64,000 nucleotides of DNA from Maritalea mediterranea (GTDB lineage: Bacteria > Pseudomonadota > Alphaproteobacteria > Rhizobiales > Devosiaceae), in contig NZ_JAKGTI010000001.1 of assembly GCF_021568695.1 (NCBI RefSeq), positions 310,001 to 374,000 of the forward strand, read 5' to 3'. Made by a program: the position numbers and the translations under genes. Shown piece after piece: positions 18,505 to 29,323 of the stretch. Position 1 is the first letter of the stretch, and every line of letters begins with the position of its first letter. The notes beneath the pieces are model-generated. The model was given only the letters and a program-made list of their open reading frames with translations. It was not told where the DNA came from and ran no database searches.

Positions 18505-18548
18505 CCTTGGCACCCCCAAAGTAAGGTTGGGAGAAGGGGGCGCCAAGG
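18505..18548. terminator. Bidirectional terminator between aminotransferase and mmsA
   Basis: CCTTGGC-A-CCCCC at 18505-18517 pairs with GGGGG-C-GCCAAGG at 18536-18548, 12 of 13 positions. It lies in the 105-bp gap between convergent genes. Confidence 0.65.
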
Positions 18549-18559
18549 CGGTATTGAAG

Positions 18560-20059
<1,500 letters not shown>

Positions 20060-20160
20060 CCTGCAAACTCCTTTTTGAATTTGCATTGACTTTAAGACTT
20101 CAAAAAATGAAACTAAATGCGCATCAATGAAGAACTGAATTGCAAAAAGTGAAATAAGAT
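20060..20160. promoter_or_regulatory. Divergent control region mmsA / lysR
   Basis: A 101-bp AT-rich gap holds both start regions. The related stretches near 20074-20087 (TTTTTGAATTTGCA) and 20139-20152 (TGAATTGCAAAAAG) are roughly inverted and may be LysR half-sites. No firm promoter was identified. Confidence 0.4.
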
Positions 20161-21054
20161 ATGAATTGGGATGACGCGCGTTTGTTTCTTGCTGTGGGGC
20201 GGCACGGTCAGTTTTTGGCGGCTTCGCGCACCGTTGGCGTCAATCAAGCCACCTTGAGCCGCCGCGTCTCTGCGCTTGAGGCCGATGTGGGCAGCAAATT
20301 GCTGGTGCGCCGCACCAATGGCTGTGAGCTGACGGCGGCCGGCCGCAAGCTGATTACGGCGCTTGAGCAGGCCGAAAGCAACATTATGGACGGGCTTGAA
20401 GGGGTCTCGCACCAGGATTCGGATGTGAGCGGCACGGTGCGCATCGGCGCGCCCGACGGATTCGGTATCGGCTTTTTGGCGGCACGACTTGGCAAGCTGG
20501 ACGCACAATATCCCAATTTGAAAATTGAGTTGGTGCCGGTGCCGCGCAGCTTCTCCCTGTCGCAACGCGAAGCGGATATTGCGGTGATGGTGGGGCGGCC
20601 GGAAAAAGGACGGTTGGTGGCGCGCAAGCTGGTGGACTACAGCTTGGGGCTTTATGCAGCAACATCTTATCTCGACCAAGCCGGTCGTCCACAATCGCGG
20701 CAGGATTTGGCGGATCATCGGCTGATCGGCTTTGTTGAAGATCTGATCTATGCGCCGTCGCTCGACTATACCCACGAATTTTTCCGCGCCTGGCGGTCCA
20801 ATGTGGCAGTGTCGAGCGCCACCGGGCAGGTCGAGGCGGCTAAGGGCGGCGCCGGTATCGCCATTCTGCACGACTATTTGGTGCAACCTGACAGCGGCCT
20901 GGATCCAGTTCTACCTGAACTTAAAATCAATCGCTCCTATTGGTTGGCTATTCATGAAAGCCAGCGCAATCTCGCGCGCATCACCGCAGTGAATGACTTC
21001 TTGGTCGATACGGTGAAGCAGGAGCGTCACCTTTTCGCATGGGATGGGGCATAG
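20161..21054 (+). CDS. LysR-family regulator, probable regulator of mmsA
   Basis: A 297-residue LysR protein: winged helix at residues 1-60 ([22 protein letters not shown], then [14 protein letters not shown]) and an effector-binding domain from about 90. The [10 protein letters not shown] start is typical of the subgroup that sits divergent from mmsA-type genes. Autoregulation and control of mmsA through the 101-bp gap are likely; the inducer is unknown. It ends 140 bp before tRNA-Arg. Confidence 0.9.
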   Translation: MNWDDARLFLAVGRHGQFLAASRTVGVNQATLSRRVSALEADVGSKLLVRRTNGCELTAAGRKLITALEQAESNIMDGLEGVSHQDSDVSGTVRIGAPDGFGIGFLAARLGKLDAQYPNLKIELVPVPRSFSLSQREADIAVMVGRPEKGRLVARKLVDYSLGLYAATSYLDQAGRPQSRQDLADHRLIGFVEDLIYAPSLDYTHEFFRAWRSNVAVSSATGQVEAAKGGAGIAILHDYLVQPDSGLDPVLPELKINRSYWLAIHESQRNLARITAVNDFLVDTVKQERHLFAWDGA

Positions 21055-21197
21055 AGCTAGATTTGACGACTCGTCCATCAGATCCCATCGGCAAGACCGC
21101 TCCACTTTAAGGCAGCCCATCCAATATGGCTTCACCTTCGCGATTAAATGGTGTGGTTTTGGAAAAATCCAAAAATCAGCAATGACAATGAAATAAT

Positions 21198-21274
<77 letters not shown>

Positions 21275-21657
21275 TTGAGTGCACATGGTGCAATCACTCG
21301 GGGTAAGCCCAAGCGATGTGGCGGGAACTTAAACCAAGCGCGCATGCTTCACAATGGGGAAGTTGCAAAAATATTTGATTTTTTCGCGCCATGATTTTGA
21401 ACCGCCGCAAGGGGCTCCGTGGCCGATTGCCAAAGGTGTGACGAGGTGAGGGTCTTTCGAGAGATTGCGAAAAACTCCGCAGTGTTGGGGCGACAGTTCC
21501 AAACGAGTTCATTGCGCCTCAGGGCCAATTCGGGTCGTCGCGCGATGAAATTGTTGCCAATATCAAAGGCGCATAGACCCGCCCGCCCAATCGGACTAGA
21601 TTAGGCGTTCAGTCAAATGATTCATATGCCGCCGAACGACCAATCAAGGAAATAATC
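21275..21657. other. Gap upstream of polA, nothing further recognised
   Basis: This 383-bp stretch separates tRNA-Arg from polA. It should contain the promoters of both. I see no conserved protein, RNA fold or strong repeat; the 61-codon ORF at 21419 looks random. Confidence 0.5.
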
Positions 21658-24510
21658 ATGCATTTGCTGCTTGTTGATGGCTCCACCTATATTTTTCGCG
21701 CCTATCACGCGCTGCCGCCGCTGGCGCGCAAGTCTGATGGCTTGCCCGTGGGCGCTGTCTCCGGCTTTTGCAATATGCTTTATAAGCTCACCCTGGATTT
21801 TGAAGGTGAAGAAAACCCCACCCATATGGCGGTGATTTTCGACCATTCCGGCAAGAGTTTCCGCAATGATTTTTACCCCGACTATAAGGCGCACCGACCG
21901 CCGGCACCTGAAGATCTGGTGCCGCAATTTCCGTTGACGCGCGAGGCCACTCGCGCCTTCGGCATTGCCTCGGTGGAGCAGGAGGGTTTTGAAGCCGATG
22001 ATCTGATTGCCACCTATGCCCGCCAGGCGGAAGCCAAGGGTATGCGCGTCACCATTGTCTCCAGCGATAAAGATTTGATGCAGCTGGTGTCGGACAATAT
22101 TTCCATGCTCGACACCATGAAAAACAAATGGATCAGCTATGACGAGGTGCAAGAAAAATTTGGCTGTGGGCCGGACAAGGTGGTGGATATCCAATCGCTC
22201 GCGGGCGACAGTGTAGACAATGTGCCCGGCGTGCCCGGCATTGGCGTGAAGACTGCCGCGCAACTGATTGCCGAATATGGCGATCTCGATACGCTTTTGG
22301 AACGCGCCTCAGAGATCAAACAGAACAAACGCCGCGAAAAATTGATCGAATTTGCCGATCAGGCGCGCATTTCGCGTGATCTGGTGCGGCTGAAAGAAGA
22401 TGTGCCGGTGGAGGTGCCGCTGGATGATTTGTCGCGTCAACCCATCGTGGCGGGCGATGTGATCCCGTTTCTCAAGGCGATGGAGTTCACCACCATCACC
22501 AAGCGCGTCGCCGCTGCCCTTGAGGCGGATGCGGAAGAGATTGACGCCGACGAACGTTTGGCCGCCGATGTCAGCGAGGAGGTGGCAGCCGCGCCACAGG
22601 CGACTGGCGGTCATACACCGCAAAGCCGGTTTGACCAAGTGCTTGCCGAAGTGCAGGCCATTCCGGTGGACCATAGCAAATATGAAATTGTGCGCACCCC
22701 GGACGCGTTGCAAAAATGGGTGGATGCCATTTGGGACAAGGGCCATGTGGCGATCGACACCGAGACCACCGGCCTCGACAATCAGCAGGCGGAACTGGTG
22801 GGCATTTGTCTCGCCACCGAAATGGGCGAAGCCTGCTATATCCCCTTGCAGCACACCACTGGCGAAGATGATTTGCTGGGTGGCGGCATGGCGCCGGATC
22901 AATTGCCGCTCAAGGATGTGCTGGAGGCGCTGAAGCCGGTTCTGGAAGCGCGCTCGATCCTGAAAATCGGGCAGAACATGAAATATGATATGGGCATGTT
23001 GATGCGCTATGGCATTGAAATGGCGCCCATTGATGACACCATGTTAATGTCTTACGTCACCGATGGCGCGCGCAATAATGGCATGGACGCGCTGGCGGAA
23101 AAATGGCTTAACCACACCCCGATCAAATTCACCGATTTGGCGGGCACCGGCAAAAAGCAAAAGACGTTTGATCAGTTGGAAATTGAATCCGCCGCGCAAT
23201 ATGCCGCTGAAGATGCAGACGTCACCTTGCGCCTGTGGCATGTGCTGAAACAGCGGGTGGTGGCCGAAAAAGGCACCACGCTCTACGAAACCATCGAGCG
23301 TCCCCTCGTGCCGGTTTTGGCGCGTATGGAAGCGCGCGGCATTCATGTGGATCGGCAGGTGCTAAGCAAATTGTCCGGCGAGTTTGCCCAACGCGCAGCG
23401 GCGCTGGAAGCCGAAGCGCATGAGCTGGCAGACGAGAAATTCAATGTCGGCTCGCCTAAGCAATTGGGCGACATCTTATTTGGCAAAATGGAACTGCCGG
23501 GTGGCAAAAAAACCAAAACCGGCGCCTGGCAAACCGGGGCCAGCGTGTTGGAAGATTTGGCGGCGGAAGGCAATGCGTTGGCGCAAAAAGTGTTGGAGTG
23601 GCGCGGCCTCTCCAAACTGAAATCCACCTATACTGACGCGCTGCCTGAATATATCAATCAACGCACGGGCCGGGTGCACACCTCTTATGCCCAGGCCGCT
23701 GTCGCCACCGGTCGCCTTTCGTCTTCTGAACCGAACCTGCAAAATATTCCGGTGCGCTCAGAGGACGGCCGAAAAATCCGTTGTGCCTTTGTGGCCGAAA
23801 AAGGCAAAAAACTGATCTCCGCTGATTATAGCCAGATTGAGTTGCGGGTGCTGGCGCACATTGCCGATATTGATGCGTTGAAAAATGCCTTTGCCGAAGG
23901 GCTCGACATTCACGCCATGACCGCTTCTGAAATGTTCAATGTGCCGATTGAGGGCATGGATCCGATGGTGCGCCGTCAGGCCAAAGCGATCAATTTCGGC
24001 ATCATTTATGGCATTTCGGCCTTTGGCCTGGCCAATCAGTTGGGCATCTCCCGCTCGGAAGCGTCGGACTATATCAAGAAATATTTTGAGCGCTTTCCCG
24101 GCATTCAGGACTATATGAACGAGATGAAAAAGTTTGCGCACGACAAGGGATATGTAGAGACCCTTTTTGGCCGCAAAGCCTTTTTCCCCGAGATCAACAC
24201 CAAAAACCAGGGCCACCGCGCCTTCTATGAGCGCGCCGCGATCAACGCGCCGATCCAGGGCACTGCTGCTGACATTATCCGCCGTGCCATGATCAAAATG
24301 GAATCTGTGTTGCAGGAAAGCTCTGTGCCCGCCGACATGCTGTTGCAGGTGCACGATGAATTGATCTTTGAAGTGCCTGAAGACAGGGCAGATGATGCCA
24401 TCCCGCTGATCCAACGCGTGATGAGCGAGGCTGCGTTGCCCGCCGTGCACTTGAGCGTGCCGCTGGATGTGGATGCCCGCGCCGCGGACAATTGGAATGA
24501 TGCGCATTGA
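21658..24510 (+). CDS. polA: DNA polymerase I
   Basis: A 950-residue Pol I with three domains in order: 5'-nuclease (residues 1 to about 290, opening LLLVDGSTYIFRAYHALPP), 3'-5' exonuclease (about 345-545, with the Asp-Glu pair in AIDTETTGLD near 365, so proofreading looks intact), and family A polymerase (about 560-950). Polymerase motif A is ISADYSQIELRVLAH, motif B is RRQAKAINFGIIYG and motif C is LLQVHDELIFE. It fills gaps in repair and matures Okazaki fragments. It overlaps a small downstream gene by TGATG. Confidence 0.98.
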   Translation: MHLLLVDGSTYIFRAYHALPPLARKSDGLPVGAVSGFCNMLYKLTLDFEGEENPTHMAVIFDHSGKSFRNDFYPDYKAHRPPAPEDLVPQFPLTREATRAFGIASVEQEGFEADDLIATYARQAEAKGMRVTIVSSDKDLMQLVSDNISMLDTMKNKWISYDEVQEKFGCGPDKVVDIQSLAGDSVDNVPGVPGIGVKTAAQLIAEYGDLDTLLERASEIKQNKRREKLIEFADQARISRDLVRLKEDVPVEVPLDDLSRQPIVAGDVIPFLKAMEFTTITKRVAAALEADAEEIDADERLAADVSEEVAAAPQATGGHTPQSRFDQVLAEVQAIPVDHSKYEIVRTPDALQKWVDAIWDKGHVAIDTETTGLDNQQAELVGICLATEMGEACYIPLQHTTGEDDLLGGGMAPDQLPLKDVLEALKPVLEARSILKIGQNMKYDMGMLMRYGIEMAPIDDTMLMSYVTDGARNNGMDALAEKWLNHTPIKFTDLAGTGKKQKTFDQLEIESAAQYAAEDADVTLRLWHVLKQRVVAEKGTTLYETIERPLVPVLARMEARGIHVDRQVLSKLSGEFAQRAAALEAEAHELADEKFNVGSPKQLGDILFGKMELPGGKKTKTGAWQTGASVLEDLAAEGNALAQKVLEWRGLSKLKSTYTDALPEYINQRTGRVHTSYAQAAVATGRLSSSEPNLQNIPVRSEDGRKIRCAFVAEKGKKLISADYSQIELRVLAHIADIDALKNAFAEGLDIHAMTASEMFNVPIEGMDPMVRRQAKAINFGIIYGISAFGLANQLGISRSEASDYIKKYFERFPGIQDYMNEMKKFAHDKGYVETLFGRKAFFPEINTKNQGHRAFYERAAINAPIQGTAADIIRRAMIKMESVLQESSVPADMLLQVHDELIFEVPEDRADDAIPLIQRVMSEAALPAVHLSVPLDVDARAADNWNDAH

Positions 24511-25085
24511 TGAAAATTACATTGACCTATCGCGGCGTTGTGCCCTCGGCCCATTCTGGGGGAGGCAAGAACAAGAGCGCACATATTTCAAATATGCGTC
24601 TGGCGTTTCATGAGCAGCTCAAAAGGCTTTGGGGGCAGCCGCCATTTGAGGTGCTCAAGGAATGGGAGCAATCCGACTTCAAGGCGGGGGCACCCGAATT
24701 TATCAGGGCTGTGGGAGAGACTAACTATATACCCTATTTTGATGTACAAAAGGTCGGCATCGCGGTGGGTTTAAATATAACTTTGCTTTCTGGTGAGCCA
24801 CACAATGCCCCACAGCTGATATCGAAGGGCGATCTCGATAATCGAGTTAAATCGATTATTGACGCCTTGCACCCGCCGCAAAAGGACAACTTGAGCGAGA
24901 ACGAGAAAGAACTGAATCGTATTCATTGTTTGATGGGCGACGACGAAGCGGTGAAAGAATTGACGGCGTCAACTCGCCCATTTCTTGCGTCTGAGAGCCA
25001 CGAAGATGCCTTCGTGTTGGTAGAGGTGCGTCCTATTCCGATGAGGGTTTCTGCTGACAACATAGAAATGGCACTTTGGCGTTAG
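24510..25085 (+). CDS. Uncharacterised protein with RusA-like motif, coupled to polA
   Basis: A 191-residue protein; ATG 24510 overlaps the polA stop (TGATG) and is preferred to TTG 24507. The stretch KGDLDNRVKSIIDALHPP, followed later by LMGDDEAVKEL, resembles the metal-binding pattern of RusA-like resolvases (D-x-DN-xxK-xxxDAL, then D-D). That is a resemblance seen by eye, not a confirmed assignment. It lacks the short size of RusA (about 120 residues), having an extended N terminus. Coupling to polA would suit a DNA-processing role. Confidence 0.6.
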   Translation: MKITLTYRGVVPSAHSGGGKNKSAHISNMRLAFHEQLKRLWGQPPFEVLKEWEQSDFKAGAPEFIRAVGETNYIPYFDVQKVGIAVGLNITLLSGEPHNAPQLISKGDLDNRVKSIIDALHPPQKDNLSENEKELNRIHCLMGDDEAVKELTASTRPFLASESHEDAFVLVEVRPIPMRVSADNIEMALWR

Positions 25086-25112
25086 TCATTGGCGCAAATC
25101 GTGAGAAGCTAA

Positions 25113-25541
25113 TTACCGCCCTGACAGTTGATCCTCATAATAAATCATTTGAACACCCTTTAAACCAAGCGACTCGTAAAATCGGTTGCCCTCATCATTG
25201 TCGAGCTCAGTCGCGACCCAATAGGACCCAATGCCGTGCGAGCGCCCCCAGTCAAGCGCTGCCGCAAAAAGCGCGGTGGCGATGCCTTTGCGCTTTTGGG
25301 TGGGAGCCACGCCCAAATTGTCGATATAAAGAATCGGTGGCTCATCCGGATTGTAATGCAGCATTGCTCTGATCTGCCCCACCACCAGATGATCGCGTTC
25401 AGCGACAGCCATGAAATGCCCGGACTGATCGCAAAACTCGGCCAACAGGGCCGGCTGAATCGGGTGATCAAAAACATCAGGCGCCACGACGTCCAATAGG
25501 TTCATATTGGCTCTGGTGATGATGTGAATATCTGCGCTCAT
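25113..25541 (-). CDS. GNAT-family N-acetyltransferase, AAC(3)-I-like
   Basis: This 142-residue acetyltransferase shows the GNAT acetyl-CoA loop in LGVAPTQKRKGIATALFAAA (motif A, Q/RxxGxG/A), then WVATELDNDEGNRFYESLGL. That C-terminal block resembles the AAC(3)-I and related small acetyltransferase group. The substrate is unknown and resistance should not be assumed. It is convergent with the gene following polA. Confidence 0.75.
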   Translation of the reverse strand: MSADIHIITRANMNLLDVVAPDVFDHPIQPALLAEFCDQSGHFMAVAERDHLVVGQIRAMLHYNPDEPPILYIDNLGVAPTQKRKGIATALFAAALDWGRSHGIGSYWVATELDNDEGNRFYESLGLKGVQMIYYEDQLSGR

Positions 25542-25641
25542 GCTCCGCTCCCTGTTGCCCTAAATCGTGGCGTATCCTTGAAACCGGATCAATGCCTCCC
25601 ATATCTGGCCCACTTCACACACCGCTCGATGGGAAAAAACA

Positions 25642-26448
25642 ATGCGCCAGATGAATTCAAAGCTCAACCCCGCAATGCTGGTGGGCCTTTGCGCCGCCAC
25701 ATTCGCCTTGCCAAACGCCGCCACCGCCAAAACCGATCAGGTCGGGACAATTTATCATTATGAGCGCAGCAATCAGGATGGCAGCATGCCGGAGCAGGTG
25801 TCGGTTTTCTATGCCGCGCCAGACCGGGTGGAGGTCTATAAGGCACAGGAAAAATGCAACAATGCGGCCTTTGTGCATGCGGATATTGACCCGAGCACGG
25901 GCGTTGCCAACACGATCACAGGTGCACGACTTTTGCCGGATGCGCAGCATCTCGATTTCGCTTTTCTCACCTATGACAAAGCAAACGCTATACTGTCCAT
26001 GCGCGTTGAGTTGCCCAACATGCCTGTGATTGAAAAATCAACGCAGGTCGCGCACGACCCCTGGCACTTATTCGATTTTGATTTTGCAACGCTAACCATC
26101 GCGCACTAGCTTGCCGAAAATCCGAAAGCCGATTTCACCTTTGGCTTGCCGCTCCTGTTGGCGGACCCGACCTTGGAAGAACCGCTGACCTATCTCGGCA
26201 CGGTGAAGGCCACCTATGATGACCAATATACAGCACCAACGCACCGGTTTGGCCTGCGCTTTATTGAGCAGGATGAGAAGATTGGGCACCTTGTTTTCAA
26301 CCCGCTGACGGGTCATTTGGAACAAGCAGAACTGAGCATCCCCAATCATTTGGGATATGCCGATTTCCAGCTGGACCTGCTTTCGACCCAAAAGGCTGGT
26401 GAGAAAGGCTGGACCGCCTTCCTCACCAACCATTTTGAAGGGTGCTAG
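25642..26448 (+). pseudogene. Secreted hypothetical protein interrupted by an in-frame TAG
   Basis: One frame runs 269 codons from ATG 25642, with a signal peptide (MLVGLCAATFALPNAATA), and is broken only by TAG at 26107-26109 (codon 156). The residues before (HLFDFDFATLTIAH) and after (LAENPKADFTFGLPLLL) read as one continuous domain, and coding character resumes in the same frame to 26448. A single CAG-to-TAG change would explain it. I do not recognise a family. Either it is a recent pseudogene, or a sequencing error or rare readthrough is involved. No start with a good ribosome site follows the TAG. Confidence 0.65.
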
Positions 26449-27719
26449 TTCGCCATCATTTCATGTCGCCGCGCTTTTAGTTTTGGCTGCAAGGCCAAAT
26501 AAAGCGCGGAGATGGCGAAACAATAGATCGCGTTGCCCCAGCTTTGCTGTGCCAGATTGATGTCGGCATCAATCAACATGCCGGAAATGCCGGGGCCTGC
26601 GGCTGACGCAAACACCATCCCCGCAATCGCCAATGCACGGATGCCGCCAATATGGGCGGTGCCGTAAATCTCGGCCCACAGCGCCCCCGCGACTGATGGG
26701 GCCATGCCACCGGAAAAGGCAACAAAGATGAAAAACAGCGGGATCGCCCATTGGGCGTCAAAGCTGGCCATCACCAGGCTGGCTATGCCCATGGGCACCA
26801 GAAAAAAGGGCAATATGCGAAAGGCACCAAAACGGTCCACCAGAAAGCCTGTCACCAGCGCCATGCCCACATTGGTGACCGACATGAGCGGCAGCCAGGC
26901 CGTGTAGGTGAGCACCGACCATCCTTTGATGTCCACCAGATGCGCTTGATGGAAAAAATAGATGGTGGCCAATGCCGGCAAAGTCATCGCCCCAAAAACA
27001 AGCACATAAAACAGCGGGTCCTTAAGCACATTGGCGCGCGTCCAATGTTCGCCGGTTAATTTGCCGTCATCCGCCCCGTCCGGGTTCACCTCCCCCCGTG
27101 CCTTTGCACGTTTGCCATCAGGCGGGTCGCGCAGCAAAAAGCTGATGATGGGAATAAACAACACAATCAACACCCCGGCAGCAACAATCCAAACATTGCG
27201 CCAGCCAATGGCCAAAATGCCGACAGTGACCGAAAAGGGCAGGGTGGCTTCCCCCAGCGTATAGCCCATTTGCGAGAAGGCGAGGGCGCGGCCGCGAAAG
27301 CGGTTAAACCATCGGGCCATCGCTGTTTGTGCCACATGGGGCAACATGCCCTGGCCAAAGAAGCGCAATCCGAAAAGCGCCAACACCAAAAAAACGATAT
27401 TGCCCACCTGCGACATGACCAATGTCATCACTGCAAGGCCCACCATGCAGATAATGCCCAAAAGGCGCGGGCCAATCCGGTCAGCCAGATTACCCAAGAT
27501 GGAGATCAAAACCGCACTGGCGAGGGTCGCCAGCATATAGAGCTGACCAAACTGACCATCGGTCAAATTGAAAAAGCTGCGGATTTCAGTGTTGAACTGA
27601 GCGATGAAGATCGTCTGTCCGCCCATGGAGGCGAAGGTCATGATGAAGCCGGCACCGATCCATTGCACTTGTCGTCGATTAAGCTCCGAGAGCGGCGGGC
27701 TAGGCGAAATAAGGGACAT
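26445..27719 (-). CDS. MFS transporter
   Basis: A 424-residue inner-membrane protein with twelve hydrophobic segments, and a hydrophilic central loop with RDPPDGKRAKARGEV near residue 200. The cytoplasmic motif after helix 2 is present as GNLADRIGPR, and LVDRFGAFR is its counterpart in the second half. It belongs to the general major facilitator superfamily; substrate not identified. Its 3' end overlaps the convergent broken gene by 4 nt. Confidence 0.9.
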   Translation of the reverse strand: MSLISPSPPLSELNRRQVQWIGAGFIMTFASMGGQTIFIAQFNTEIRSFFNLTDGQFGQLYMLATLASAVLISILGNLADRIGPRLLGIICMVGLAVMTLVMSQVGNIVFLVLALFGLRFFGQGMLPHVAQTAMARWFNRFRGRALAFSQMGYTLGEATLPFSVTVGILAIGWRNVWIVAAGVLIVLFIPIISFLLRDPPDGKRAKARGEVNPDGADDGKLTGEHWTRANVLKDPLFYVLVFGAMTLPALATIYFFHQAHLVDIKGWSVLTYTAWLPLMSVTNVGMALVTGFLVDRFGAFRILPFFLVPMGIASLVMASFDAQWAIPLFFIFVAFSGGMAPSVAGALWAEIYGTAHIGGIRALAIAGMVFASAAGPGISGMLIDADINLAQQSWGNAIYCFAISALYLALQPKLKARRHEMMAN

Positions 27720-27853
27720 TTGAATTACTTTCTGACTTTTTCTGCAAACAAATCTGAACCCGCAACAGATCAGGTCGCCATGTCTGAAGAAAAATAATGT
27801 GGTTGGACCAAAACAGTTGATCTGATTTATGAATAAATTGCAAATTTTTACGG

Positions 27854-27868
27854 TTAACCATTACTTAA
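27854..27868 (+). promoter_or_regulatory. CtrA-type binding site TTAA-N7-TTAA
   Basis: TTAACCATTACTTAA is an exact match to the full CtrA box TTAA-N7-TTAA, and its first half is the preferred TTAACCAT. It is 26 bp upstream of the ATG at 27895. It argues for cell-cycle control of the wall hydrolase gene, or repression given its closeness to the start. Confidence 0.7.
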
Positions 27869-27894
27869 CAAAACCCTCGATTTCCGCTACAAGA

Positions 27895-28530
27895 ATGAAT
27901 AACGTTCAACAACGCTTTCGGGCGCACGGGGAAACGGGGTTGCTAAGGGTGGCAAAATTTATTTTGCAATATGGGTTGGCTGTGGCGTTTTTGCTCCTTG
28001 CCGCATGGCCTGCTGCCTCACAGCAGGCGGCCAACTCACTCACCCCCGAATTGCTGGCGCAATATGCCAAGACCGAGTTTAAACCAACCGACGAAAAGCG
28101 CGCCCTGGTGGCGAAAGAAAAGACCTGCCTCACACAGGCGATTTACCATGAAGCGCGCGGTGAACCCGAAGATGGCCAATGGGCCGTGGCGCAGGTGATT
28201 CTCAACCGGGTGCAGCATCCTAAATATCCAGATACAGTGTGCGGCGTCGTTTTCCAAAACGCCCATCGCTTGCATTCCTGCCAGTTCTCTTTCGCTTGTG
28301 ACGGCAAGTCGGATAATGGCGGCAAGGGCAATCGCATTGTGCGCGAAAGCTGGGTAAAAGCAGGATTGATTGCCAGCACCGCCTTTAAGCGTTTCCAGCA
28401 GCGTGACCATCTGGACGCCTTGCCCGCAACGGCCCTGTTCTACCACGCCGCGCGCGTATCGCCGAGCTGGGCCACCGCCTATCAACCGGTGAAAAAGATC
28501 GGCGCCCATATTTTTTATACGCCCCTATAG
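27895..28530 (+). CDS. SleB-like cell wall hydrolase (Hydrolase_2)
   Basis: The ATG 27895 is chosen because a CtrA box at 27854-27868 lies in the upstream extension of the frame (open from 27829). The 211-residue product has an N-terminal hydrophobic segment (YGLAVAFLLLAAWPAAS), then the SleB domain: CLTQAIYHEARGEPEDGQWAV with the catalytic Glu, HSCQFSFACDGK, and ATALFYHA. It is expected to cut peptidoglycan in the periplasm. A GNAT gene follows 8 nt later. Confidence 0.88.
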   Translation: MNNVQQRFRAHGETGLLRVAKFILQYGLAVAFLLLAAWPAASQQAANSLTPELLAQYAKTEFKPTDEKRALVAKEKTCLTQAIYHEARGEPEDGQWAVAQVILNRVQHPKYPDTVCGVVFQNAHRLHSCQFSFACDGKSDNGGKGNRIVRESWVKAGLIASTAFKRFQQRDHLDALPATALFYHAARVSPSWATAYQPVKKIGAHIFYTPL

Positions 28531-28538
28531 GGCTTCCT

Positions 28539-29309
28539 ATGCACCAAGATTTGGCGCTTTGTTGGCGGGTTGAAGAGGCTTGCAAGCTCGCTTGGCCGCC
28601 TTTGCATGCACAGCTTATTGACGGCTACGTGCTGCATATGAGCGAGGCAAACCAGTCCCGCCGTGCCAACTCGATCAATCCGCTCAACGGTCCCCGGGGC
28701 TGCAGCGATCATTTCATTGATATGGTTGAAGCCATGTTTGACCATTTTGGCAAGCGCTATTGCGCGCGCTTGCCGGAGATAGCAAACGAGCTTGATATCA
28801 AGCTGGCCAGCCGTGGCTATCAGCGCGAGGCTGAAACCCTCACCCTTTTTGCAGACCAGCTTCCACCCGCGGCTGCCGGTTGTGATATCTATGTTGCGCC
28901 GGGCCATGCGCCAAAGAGTTGGTTGGATTTCTATTTCAGCATGTCCAAAGACGATCAAGGGCAACAGGAGGCCTTTTGCCGCATCTTAAACCAGATCGCC
29001 CTGCCCAAAGCCTTTGGGGAAACACGCATTGAAGGTCGCGTGGCGGCCATTGCCTATGCCGTCGCGGTGGATGATCTGGTGGTCCTTGAGGCGGTTGTGA
29101 CTGATCCGCGCCTGCGGCGTCGCGGGCTAGCGCAAAAAACCATTGGCGGGCTGATGGCCTGGGCCGCGGATGAGGGGTGCACCCAGGCGGCCCTGCAAGT
29201 GGTGGCAGAGAATGAAGCGGCCACCAATCTTTATGCCAAGCTCGGCTTTTCGACCGAACTTTATCGCTATCATTACCGTGTGAAAGATCAGAACGCCAAA
29301 GCGTCCTGA
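28539..29309 (+). CDS. GNAT-family N-acetyltransferase
   Basis: A 256-residue protein whose last 90 residues form a GNAT domain: VVLEAVVTDPRLRRRGLAQKTIGGLM (acetyl-CoA loop R-R-x-G-L-A) and AALQVVAENEAATNLYAKLGF. The N-terminal 130 residues are a degenerate second acetyltransferase-like half, as in two-domain GNATs. The substrate is unknown. It may be cotranscribed with the SleB-like gene, and a hairpin overlaps its stop. Confidence 0.8.
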   Translation: MHQDLALCWRVEEACKLAWPPLHAQLIDGYVLHMSEANQSRRANSINPLNGPRGCSDHFIDMVEAMFDHFGKRYCARLPEIANELDIKLASRGYQREAETLTLFADQLPPAAAGCDIYVAPGHAPKSWLDFYFSMSKDDQGQQEAFCRILNQIALPKAFGETRIEGRVAAIAYAVAVDDLVVLEAVVTDPRLRRRGLAQKTIGGLMAWAADEGCTQAALQVVAENEAATNLYAKLGFSTELYRYHYRVKDQNAKAS

Positions 29310-29311
29310 TC
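29286..29311 (+). terminator. Terminator overlapping the GNAT stop codon
   Basis: GATCAG-A-ACGC (29286-29296), loop CAAA, then GCGT-C-CTGATC (29301-29311): a 10-bp stem with one mismatch, followed by TTAATCTC. It lies between convergent genes. Confidence 0.55.
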
Positions 29312-29323
29312 TTAATCTCAAAC

